Source: Leptodactylus fallax (taxonomy: Eukaryota; Chordata; Amphibia; Anura; Leptodactylidae). From it: a stretch of 64,000 nucleotides of DNA. The notes beneath the pieces were generated by a model that had not been told where the DNA came from, searched no databases, and saw only the letters and a list, made by a program, of their open reading frames with translations. Both the position numbers and the translations under genes were made by a program. Each line of letters starts with the position of its first letter. Positions within the stretch are counted from its first letter, which is position 1. Positions 33,690 to 43,600 of the stretch are shown piece after piece. The stretch lies in the NCBI GenBank assembly GCA_947044405.1, contig CAMRHE010000133.1, positions 4,295,001 through 4,359,000 of the forward strand, in the 5' to 3' direction.

Positions 33690-34110
33690 AGTATAATGAC
33701 CCCCTCGGTGCCCCCACATGTAGTATAATGCCCCCACTTGGTGCCCCCAAAAGTACCATAATGGTCTCCCCTTAAAGCCCTCATATGTACTATTGGTGCC
33801 CCCCCCTTGGTGCCCCCACATGTGCTATAATGCTCCCAGTTGGTGTCCTTACATGTACTATAATGTCCACTTTGGTGCCCCCAAATATACTATAATGGTT
33901 CCCCTAGGTTCCCCCACATGTACTATAATGGCCCCCCTTGGTGCCCTCACCTGTGCTATAATGCCCACTTTGGTGTCCTTACATGTAGTATAATGACCCC
34001 ACCCTGGTGCCCCCACATGTACTATAATGCCCCTCTTGGTGTCCATATATGTACTATAATGACCCCCTTTTGGTATCCCCACATGTACTATAATGGCCCC
34101 CTTTGGTGTC
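33690..34110 (+). repeat. Approximately 32-bp tandem repeat, about 13 copies
   Basis: The degenerate unit contains 'ggtgcccccacatgtactat' followed by 'aatgcccccct'. Copies are more diverged than in the large arrays. Its consensus resembles the units at 15,660, 58,790 and, reversed, 35,160. The open frames through it are artefacts. Confidence 0.8.
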
Positions 34111-35150
34111 ACTGTTCAAGGGCTTTCTGTTGATGCCCAGAGCAGAGAGGAATGGGGAGCAGAGTGGTGCGTAAAGAATGCAGCTCATTACTCGCTCCCG
34201 GGGTGCATGTAACTGCAATAAGCACCTCCATCAGTACTGATAGAAGTGCTCATTGTGCTTCTAAAGTAAGAATGGCATCCATGGTCGTGTATGGGCATCC
34301 ATCCTGGATGGGGGGACGCAGTGGTTTCCAGCCAATGTATGTATCCCCAGGGTTATGTGTACTGTTGTACAGGATGATCTTGGGTTTGATCATAGTTTAC
34401 ATTTTACACAACTGTGGTACAGGAGGGCCCTTTATCCTACAATTCATGTAACCAGTCATTTACCAAAAGTAAACTGAAATATTCTGAACTAATTCATGAA
34501 AATAAAGGAACTTACTCAACAATGAGATGAATCCGAGGAATTAAAAGTAATTCCTCTTCTTTATAACACATTGTAAAGGAGCTCAACAATGAAAGAATAC
34601 TTAAGTTCTTACAGAAAAACCAACAAGCTGTGACACCTACTTAAGAGCTGCCGAAACAATGGCCCCTTTGTTATTATCCTCAACAATCCCGATATGGTAA
34701 CAATTCTCTGAATCCTTCCAGTTAATGTAGAAATATATTCGGGTTTTTATTAATTGTGTCACCTGCATATCCATTATGTAACAGGAATGAACACTACGAG
34801 ACTTTGTGAACCCTTTGAACGTTTCGCTTACTGTAGACATTTGATCTTACATGCAGTCAGATATTAATCCTAAATTCTAAAGGTGTACACAAGGGGGTAG
34901 TTTCATGGTTAAAACCGTCCGCCCCCTTGGCTGACCCTGGCTGGCCACCACCCTCCTAAATGATGGTTACCAGGCCCACCATCATTACTGATGAAAGGGC
35001 TTTTGGTTACTAGTGGGGCCAAAGGAGTGAGCAGTGAATATGGCTCTCAATACTCACCACTCTTAGGAATGACTGCTCCATCTCTGTTACTGGTGCTGCT
35101 TTGTTCTGATATAGTGTGAAGCTTACTCACCACTATGAGCCCACTAAGGT
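34111..35150. other. No recognisable feature
   Basis: Unassigned, apparently unique intronic sequence. Short open frames have no support. Confidence 0.3.
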
Positions 35151-35159
35151 GTGAGATTT

Positions 35160-35940
35160 GGGGCCAATACACTAGGTGGGACTTGTGGGCAATATACTAT
35201 GTGAGAACTGAAGCAATTATACTGTGTGGTGACTGGGGTATTATACTATGTGGGAACTTAGGCAATATACTGTGTAGGGGCTAGGGGCATTATAGTATGT
35301 AGGGGCAAGGGACATTATACAGTGTGGGTTGGGGGTATTATAGTAAGAAGGGGCTAGGACAAGATACAATGTGGACCCTCTGGGGAATTATACTGTTCAT
35401 GGGGACTTTAAAGGGGACATTATACTATGTTGGGGGCATTATACTGTGTGGGAAGTTGGGCAGTTTACTGTGTGGGGGCTGGGTGCATTATAGTGTGGTT
35501 ACCACTGGGGTCCTGGGTTATATATGACCATGGAGTCTGTATGTCCTCCCCGTGTTTGTGTGGGTTTCCTCTGGATACTCTGGTTTCCTCCCATATGCCA
35601 AAAAAATACTGATAGGTAAATTGGTTTCCAGTACAAACAACTGACCCTTGTAGGTGTTGGGAATGAGCGGCTGAATTACTAACACCCCTACTCCACAATA
35701 CTCCCTGTACTTTGAGTCTTCATGTCTCCAAATGTTTGTCATTGTCATAGGGGCTGGGGCATTATACTATGTGGGGTTTCGTTTTTATAGTAAGTAGAGG
35801 ATGGGCCAATATACAACGTGGGGCATTATACTGTTCTTGGGGACTTTAAAGGCGACATTATACTATGCTGGGGACATTATACTGTGTTGGGGCATACAGT
35901 ATAGTGTTTGAGGGGACTAAGAGGACATTATACTGTTTTG
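35160..35940 (-). repeat. Degenerate approximately 30-bp tandem repeat, interrupted
   Basis: Plus-strand blocks such as 'ggggcattatactgtgtggg' recur at irregular 25-35-bp spacing. The reverse complement, 'cccacacagtataatgcccc', is close to the units at 15,660 and 33,690. The array is split by a SINE core fragment at about 35,514-35,640. Confidence 0.7.
35514..35640 (+). mobile_element. V-SINE-like core fragment inside tandem repeat
   Basis: 'gtatgtcctccccgtgtttg' followed by 'tgtgggtttcctctggatac' and 'ggtttcctcccatatgcc' matches the core of the SINE at 22,068-22,288. The tRNA-like head is absent, so this is a partial copy. Confidence 0.65.
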
Positions 35941-36552
35941 GAGAGCTCACCTTTCTCAGTGACTCCCTCGCCCTCTGGAAAATCCTACTTACACCCCTGC
36001 TAAATTCAATTGCGAAATTTGATTGTGAACTCTTCTGGGAATAGGAAGTGATGACAGTGATTATAGTCTTATAGGATGTTGATATGATTGCAACATGAAA
36101 CTAAAAAGTTAAAAATATGCGAAATAAAAAATTCAGTAATTAGAAGGCACTATTCACACATCCACACTCCAGCTGCATTTTAGTGTATATATGACCACAA
36201 GACCTCGACACCCCCCATTGCCACCATGCGTCAAGTAAACAGGACTTATGACTGCAGACCCTTACCCCTGCCAAGTTCATGAGAACCAACTTAGATCACC
36301 AAAGAGTAAGTTCACTTCATTTGAACCGTTGTTGACATGTGGGTTGTGAACAGACTGAGGCCTAACTGACTGTCTGCTGCGGACTGTCAGACAGTGGGAT
36401 AACAAGAACAGGGGCCCCTATGTGTCTCATACGAATGGAGTAGTGCTACACAGAGACCGCCATTCTGGAAGTCCCATAGAAGTGAATGGAGCAGTGGTCA
36501 CACACCACCACTACATAAACATGAGGCACTCAAGGATCCTTGTTCTTATGAT
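35941..36552. other. No recognisable feature
   Basis: Unassigned. A short 'agaagtgaatggagcagtgg' block near 36,478 also occurs in the 3,398 MITE, suggesting a MITE fragment. Confidence 0.35.
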
Positions 36553-37079
36553 TAGAGATGGGAGAGCCTCCCAAGATTTGTTTCATTTCAGGTTCGGGTG
36601 ACTTGGGTCCCTAATTAATTTTGGGTCGAACAAGTTCGGAGAGAAACGCAAGTGAAATTATTATACTATGAATCTCTTCAGACCCTAGAGTATAATAGAT
36701 GGAGGCCCAGGGGAGGTGTAAAAAGTAAAAAACATTTATATTCACCTTTTGGGCCTCCTTGTAGCGTCCTGTGCTCTCTCTCAGTCTCCTAGTGACGTCA
36801 TGCGCCTGGGATCACCACTGAGACCTGTGATTGGGCCTCAGTAGTCACATGCGCACGCTGAGCATCATGAGATCATGCTGATTGGTGTACACATGTGACC
36901 ACTGTGGCCCAATCACGGGCCTCAGTGGTGACCCCAGGCACATGACGTCACCAGGAGACCGAGATGCCATTGTAGTTGGACCACGATGAATCCACGATCG
37001 TTCAGTTAGGTTAAAAACTGAACAATTTGGGATATTCTGGTCGAATCTGGCTCGGAACACATCAGTTCACCCGTCTCTA
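36553..37079 (+). mobile_element. TAGAGATG-family nonautonomous transposon, best copy
   Basis: The termini are 'tagagatgggagagcctcc' and 'ttcacccgtctcta', an imperfect inverted pair. The interior holds the hairpin at about 36,659-36,702 ('tatactatgaatctc' with 'gaccctagagtata'), 'ggcccaggggaggtg', 'tcaccttttgggcctcc', and GC-rich 'gtgacgtcatgcgcctggg' with an inverted partner around 36,935. No coding capacity. The class is not certain; hAT or PIF/Harbinger are both possible. Confidence 0.65.
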
Positions 37080-37753
37080 CTCCAGATCACTGGGAATTCC
37101 ATCGATCGGACACATAAGGGATAAATGTTGTCATAGTCAGAAATGTTCTTTTTAGATAGATTTACCTGTGGTCCTATGTAAAGGCACAGTGAGTTGTGCC
37201 AAGTGAACAAACTCAGCTCTGCCTCATCTGAACAAGCGTTTCATTGTTTGGAACGGTTACTGTGCTCTTTCAAAGACACAACTTACTTTGTCTATAAAGG
37301 CGGTTGTAACCATGAGCACTAATTACGGTAGCTGCAAATCTCTTGCAACTTGGCAGAGCTGGGCATTGAACAATTGTCTCTTGGGCACAGTAGCTTTCAG
37401 CGCTAGGACAAAACTTTTGGACTGCGCATTTGGCCGCGTTCCACCTACAATAATACTAATTTAAGATGGAGGACAGAAAAGCACTGGTACTTAATGCTCG
37501 CAGATTTCTCACTCAGCAATTCCTTTTTCTCATGTTTCTAGCTATTGTGTGCATATTGAAAATTGTTATAGCGGCCCTATGGAAAACCATATATAACACG
37601 CTGTGATATCTCCTTGAATTGTGCCAAATGACAAACTCAGCTCTGCCAAATCTAGTAAGCTGACCCTCGTGTAGAATAAAAATGAGGACAGGGACTGATG
37701 GATGTGCTTACATAAATAGTTGGAAAAATTAATGACATATTAGATACACTTAC
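37080..37753. other. Intronic sequence
   Basis: No repeat family recognised. It ends at the donor of the next CNBD exon (GTAAGTGTA on the minus strand). Confidence 0.35.
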
Positions 37754-37814
37754 ACTTTTGATCACATAAATTTTTGAAGACGCCTTGGAATCCTTTGTAA
37801 TAACCGTCCCCGGT
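37754..37814 (-). CDS. Exon encoding the first CNBD strands (PGTVI...IYVIKS)
   Basis: A 61-bp minus-strand exon with an excellent acceptor ('ttttttttcttctcttatag') and the donor GTAAGTGTA. In the phase that joins the 30,968 exon it encodes PGTVITKDS then KASSKIYVIKS, preceded by one base of a split codon. This matches the [PG]-G-T-x-I-x-x-[DE]-x(6-8)-[FY]-x-I signature of the first two beta strands of cyclic nucleotide-binding domains. A second frame is also open across the exon, but it lacks the signature and would not continue in frame. The preceding exon, ending two bases into a codon, was not found to the right. Confidence 0.72.
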
Positions 37815-37849
37815 CTATAAGAGAAGAAAAAAAATTCATTTGAGAAATT

Positions 37850-38400
37850 TAAAGGGAATGACCTAGCTTTAAACCATGTTTTAACATATGTTTTAAGAAT
37901 TGTTAATAATATTATAAATAATTTCCCATGTCACTATCTATATTTTACCACAATTTTCACTTTGGCCACTAAACCTAATAATAGCCTAGCACTTTCTAAT
38001 TCTGTAGGGGTTTTCTTTGCAGCAGTCATCTCTTTTACATCACAGACAGTATAACAATAGAAGATAACACCTCTATAGATAACACCACTGACCATCATTA
38101 CATCACTACTGACAATAGATGATGTCACAGCTTATCTCCTCCCCCCTCCCTGCACAGAACATGTCTAGAAAACTCTCCCATAGACTTCAATGTCAGCTCC
38201 AGTCTATTGCTGCCTATGGCCATGACTATGCCGTAAAACATATCACTAAATTCTGTTAACAGAGCAGAGAAGAAGTTGAGGCAAGATGGCCGCCCCCATA
38301 ATCATGTACAGAAAATAGAATAAAAAAATCTACAATCAGAAATCAAAAAGATTAGAAAATATACAGTATATATTCGCCATTTGGTTTTAATAATTTTTTT
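37850..38400 (+). repeat. AAGGGAATG-family interspersed repeat, second copy
   Basis: Partner of 4,587-4,985. Contains 'aaagggaatgacctagcttt', 'tggccactaaacctaataat', 'gaaaactctcccatagactt' and the ending 'aatcaaaaagattagaaaat'. It lies immediately upstream of the 37,754 exon. Confidence 0.5.
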
Positions 38401-38529
38401 TTAAAAATTACGATACTTCATTTACTAACATGATGACTCTAAAATACAGAAACCGGTGCCAACTCTACCACCTATCCACACGCCAATAGTAAGGCAAGCC
38501 CTGGCATGTAGTAGGGTACACAGGATTAT

Positions 38530-38875
38530 AATGCTTAAAGGGGGTATCCTCCTTTTAAAAACTGATGGCCTATCCTTATAATAGGCCATAAATTTTAGAT
38601 CAGCACGGATGTCACTGTTAGAACATTCACAGATCAATTGTTTCCGGGAGAGCACAGCTCCTGGCATTGTTTACGCACTAAAGGTACTTTTAGTAGCAGC
38701 GGGTATAGGAACTGCAGTGGTGTCCCATAGACTTGAATGGAACATTTCTGCCATAACCGTCCCTAGTAAGTTCAATACTGGTTAGAAAACACTGAGTCCC
38801 CCACCAATCTAAAATTGATGGCTTATCTTAAGGTTAGGCCATCAATGTTTAGAAAGAGGATAAACCTTTTAAGGT
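38530..38875 (+). mobile_element. AAAGGGGGTATCC MITE with both ends
   Basis: The left arm 'ttaaagggggtatcctcctt' and 'actgatggcctatcctt' faces 'aaggttaggccatcaatgtt' and 'gaggataaaccttttaagg' on the right. The internal 'cccatagacttgaatggaac' is typical of this MITE class. No coding sequence. Confidence 0.7.
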
Positions 38876-39084
38876 GCCCATACATCTGCAATGGTTCTCA
38901 GAAGAATGTTATCTTGATGGAGAGTTAATTCTTCCGACATCCCACATACACATTCATGATCTGCTAAGCCAAGTTTTCATGTGCTTCTAAAAGGAGATAG
39001 GATGGGAAGCCATGGCCAGACACCAAAGGATTGGGCAAGAAAATATTCATAAAACTCAACATGACTGATCCTTCCATCCTCTGA

Positions 39085-39777
39085 CATCTGTCGCGAAGCA
39101 GGTGGCAGCATCATGTTGTGGGGTTGTTTTGCTGCAGGAGGGACTGGGGCACATCACAAAATAGATGGCATCATGAGGAAAGAACATTATGTGGCAATAC
39201 TGAAGCAACATCTCAAGACATCAGCCAGGAAGTTAAAGCTTGGGCGCAAAATGGGTCTTCCAAATGGACAATGATCCGAAGCTACAGCCAAACTGGTTAC
39301 AAAGTGGCTTAAGGATAACAAAGTCAATGTTTTGGAGAGGCCATCACAAAGCCCTGATCTCAATCCTATTGAAAATTTATGGGCAAAGCTGAAAAGGCAG
39401 GTGCGAGCAAGGCGGCCTCCAAACATGGCTCAGTGACACCAGATCTGTCAGGAGGAATGGGCCCAAATTCCTACCAACTATTGTGAGAAGCTTGCGGAAG
39501 GAGATCCAAGATGTGTGACCCAAGTCATACAGTGTAAGGGCAATGGTACCAAATACTAAGGAAATGTATGTAAACTTTTGACTTTGCAGAAAGTAATAAA
39601 AATGCCTTAAAAAATTCTCTCCCTCTCATTATTCTGGCATTTGGTAAATATAAATAATTTTGGTAATCCTAATTGACCTAAAACGGAAAAGGTTTATTCT
39701 GAATTCATGTCAGATAGTGAGAAAAACATCCATATGTGTCTTTTTATATAATGTATGGAAACTTCTGGTTTCAACTG
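39085..39777 (+). mobile_element. 5'-truncated, decayed Tc1-like transposon
   Basis: Only the C-terminal half of a transposase and the right terminal repeat remain. The right end 'ggaaacttctggtttcaact' plus g is followed by TA and a (TA)n run. The left terminal repeat and N-terminal domain are missing; the sequence enters at about 39,085 from an unrelated repeat. Confidence 0.75.
39090..39520 (+). pseudogene. Decayed Tc1-like transposase fragment
   Basis: Traces of GGSIMLWGCF (around 39,100), QMDNDPK (39,260-39,285) and [16 protein letters not shown] (39,355-39,400) lie in different frames, with stops between. The block contains the second catalytic aspartate and the glutamate regions but cannot encode a working protein. 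Confidence 0.7.
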
Positions 39778-39800
39778 TATATATATATATATATATATGG
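39778..39800. repeat. (TA)n microsatellite
   Basis: About ten TA dinucleotides directly following the right end of the Tc1 remnant, possibly grown from its TA target duplication. Confidence 0.8.
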
Positions 39801-40689
39801 GTTGGCCAGTCCTAGTGAAATCAGCAGGTTCCTCATACTTTTCTCCTTTGTGTAGGGGTCTTCAATGGGTCGCTGCCCACCTGTCCCTGCCAAAGACCAT
39901 TCCCCAAAAATGATCATAGTCACCAACTGTGCTAAATTTACCAGGACTGTTCCAAATTTGTGGAATATATTCTACAAGGGTTCAGCTTTAGTCTATGTCA
40001 TATATACCCTCTTTTTCAAGCCACTAAACAGTTCCAGTTGCCAGCGCACACATTTAACTCCAGAAATATGGTCCCAAAGGGTGGGACTTGCTCTAAAATT
40101 CCTTAAAAAAAAAGTGCACCCCTTAATATTTTGGAGGTTTTCCCTGGAAGGGTTTCAAATTTTACATGATTTTGAATTTATATGTTTTTGTAAGTATTCA
40201 CTAAACTAAGTATATATACAGCACACTAGAACAAGAACCAGAGCCCAGTAAGTCACTCCAGCTTAAGGTCAAGATTAATTAGAATTAAGAAGATGGCAGA
40301 TTTTTACAATTTCACTCTAGAGAGGTTAGTTCTATTGGTATCAGTAAATACTATAAAGTTTCTTAAAAACAGAAAACATGCAATGTGTGCAAAAACAGAA
40401 AGGTGATTGTTCCTCCTTATAGTAAAACTTTCTTCAACTTCTACAACAGCCATTCTTTGTTATTGCCAGAAACTGTAAGCCATAAACCAATTACAGGAGA
40501 AAAATACCTTGTGGAGATCGTATCCCACTACCTAATGGGGATATAGAGAGCGCTAATTCATCACCCACAGTGCTATGTGCTAACCAGCGAGCAGAATTTA
40601 TTAGGCCATTCATTAACTTTACTTTACATTATCCACAGCAGAAAGACAAAGCTGTGCAGTACATTATATTCGACTAAAGGTGCAGTATA
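39801..40689. other. No recognisable feature
   Basis: A 114-codon plus-strand frame (39,865-40,209) has no domain or splice support. No bounded transposon was recognised. Confidence 0.3.
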
Positions 40690-43600
40690 TACATTTACAT
40701 GTGCTATTGGTAGTGTGTAGTATATACAGGTACATCTCAATAAATTAGAATATCTTTGAAACGTTCATTCATTTCAGTAATTCAGTAATACAATCCATAA
40801 TCAGCGTCTTCCATGATTGTGTGTCCTACTGAACCAGACTGAGGGACCATTTAAAGGCTTAGGAAACCTTGGCAGGTGACACTGAATTTACAATACTGAA
40901 CTGAACTTACAATATTCTAATTTTCTTAGATTTTGGTTTTCATTCCCTGTAATCCATAATCAACATTTACAGAAGTAAAACACTTGAAATAGAAGACTCT
41001 GTGTGTAAAGAATCTAGAAAATATAGGAGGTCACTTTTTTAATTTAATTACTGAAATAAATAAATGTTTCAAAGATATTGTAATTTATTGAGATGCACCT
41101 GTAGAGGAACTGTGAACTCTCCTGTGCGGTGTAGTATATAGAGGATCTGTCCTCTCTCCTGTGTGGTGTAGTATATAGAGGATCTGTCCTCTCTCCTGTG
41201 TGGTGTAGTATATAGAGGATCTGTCCTCTCTCTCCTGTGTGGTGTAGTATATAGAGGATCTGTCCTCTCTCCTGTGTGGTGTAGTATATAGAGGATCTGT
41301 CCTCTGTCCTGTGTGGTGTAGTATATAGAGGATCTGTCCTCTCTCCTGTGTGGTGTAGTATATAGAGGATCTGTCCTCTCTCCTGTGTGGTGTAGTATAT
41401 AGAGGATCTGTCCTCTCTCTCCTGTGTGGTGTAGTATATAGAGGATCTGTCCTCTCTCCTGTGTGGTGTAGTATATAGAGGATCTGTCCTCTCTCCTGTG
41501 TGGTGTAGTATATAGAGGATCTGTCCTCTGTCCTGTGTGGTGTAGTATATAGAGGATCTGTCCTCTCTCCTGTGTGGTGTAGTATATAGAGGATCTGTCC
41601 TCTCTCCTGTGTGGTGTAGTATATAGAGGATCTGTCCTCTCTCTCCTGTGTGGTGTAGTATATAGAGGATCTGTCCTCTCTCCTGTGTGGTGTAGTATAT
41701 AGAGGATCTGTCCTCTCTCCTGTGTGGTGTAGTATATAGAGGATCTGTCCTCTCTCCTGTGTGGTGTAGTATATAGAGGATCTGTCCTCTCTCCTGTGTG
41801 GTGTAGTATATAGAGGATCTGTCCTCTCTCCTGTGCGGTGTAGTATATAGAGGATCTGTCCTCTCTCCTGTGTGGTGTAGTATACAGAGGATGTGTCCTG
41901 TGTGGTGTAGTATATAGAGGATCTGTCCTCTCTCCTGTGTGGTGTAGTATATAGAGGATCTGTCCTCTCTCCTGTGTGGTGTAGTATATAGAGGATCTGT
42001 CCTCTCTCCTGTGCGGTGTAGTATATAGAGGATCTGTCCTCTCTCCTGTGTGGTGTAGTATATAGAGGATCTGTCCTCTCTCCTGTGTGGTGTAGTATAT
42101 AGAGGATCTGTCCTCTCTCTTGTGTGGTGTAGTATATAGAGGATCTGTCCTCTCTCCTGTGTGGTGTAGTATATAGAGGATCTGTCCTGTGTGGTGTAGT
42201 ATATAGAGGATCTATCCTCTGTCCTGTGTGGTGTAGTATATAGAGGATCTGTCCTCTCTCCTGTGTGGTGTAGTATATAGAGGATCTGTCTTCTCTCCTG
42301 TGTGTTGTAGTATATAGAGGATCTGTCCTCTCTCCTGTGTGGTGTAGTATATAGAGGATCTGTCCTCTCTCCCGTGTGGTGTAGTATATAGAGGATCTGT
42401 CCTGTGTGGTGTAGTATATAGAGGATCTATCCTCTATCCTGTGTGGTGTAGTATATAGAGGATCTGTCCTCTCTCCTGTGTGGTGTAGTATATAGAGGAT
42501 ATGTCCTCTCTCCTGTGTGGTGTAGTATATAGAGGATCTGTCCTGTGTGGTGTAGTATATAGAGGATCTGTCCTCTCTCCTGTGTGGTGTAGTATATAGA
42601 GGATCTGTCCTGTGTGGTGTAGTATATAGAGGATCTGTCCTCTCTCTCCTGTGTGGTGTAGTATATAGAGGATCTGTCCTCTCTTCTGTGCGGTGTAGTA
42701 TATAGAGGATCTGTCTCTCTCCTGTGTGGTGTAGTATATAGAGGATCTGTCTCTCTCTCCTGTGTGGTGTAGTATATAGAGGATATGTGCTCTCTCCTGT
42801 GGTGTGTAGTATATAGAGGATCTGTCCTGTGTGGTGTAGTATATAGAGGATCTATCCTGTGTGGTGTAGTATATAGAGGATCTGTCCTCTCTCCTGTGTG
42901 GTGTAGTATATAGAGGATCTGTCCTGTGTGGTGTAGTATATAGAGGATCTGTCCTCTCTCCTGTGTGGTGTAGTATATAGATGATCTGTCCTCTCCCTCC
43001 TGTGTGGTGTAGTATATAGAGGATCTGTCCTGTGTGGTGTAGTATATAGAGGATCTGTCCCTCTCTCCTGTGTGGTGTAGTATATAGAGGATCTGTCCTC
43101 TCTCTCCTGTGTGGTGTAGTATATAGAGGATATGTCCTCTCTCCTGTGTGGTGTAGTATATAGAGGATCTGTCCTGTGTGGTGTAGTATATAGAGGATCT
43201 GTCCTCTCTCCTGTGTGGTGTAGTATATAGAGGATCCGTCCTGTGTGGTGTAGTATATAGAGGATCTGTCCTGTGTGGTGTAGTATATAGAGGATCTGTC
43301 CTCTCTCCTGTGTGGTGTAGTATATAGAGGATCTGTCCTCTCTCCTGTGTGGTGTAGTATATAGAGGATCCGTCCTGTGTGGTGTAGTATATAGAGGTTC
43401 TGTCCTCTCTCCTGTGTGGTGTAGTATATAGAGGATCCGTCCTCTCTCCTGTGTGGTGTAGTATATAGAGGATCTGTCCTGTGTGGTGTAGTATATAGAG
43501 GATCTGTCCTCTCTCCTGTGTGGTGTAGTATATATAGGTTCTGTCCTCTCTCCTGTGTGGTGTAGTATATATAGGTTCTGTCCTCTCTCCTGTGTGGTGT

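Noticed and set aside
40504..40545. Possible tiny upstream exon of the CNBD gene
   Set aside because: Only about 24 bp between weak splice-like sites, with no phase or domain support.
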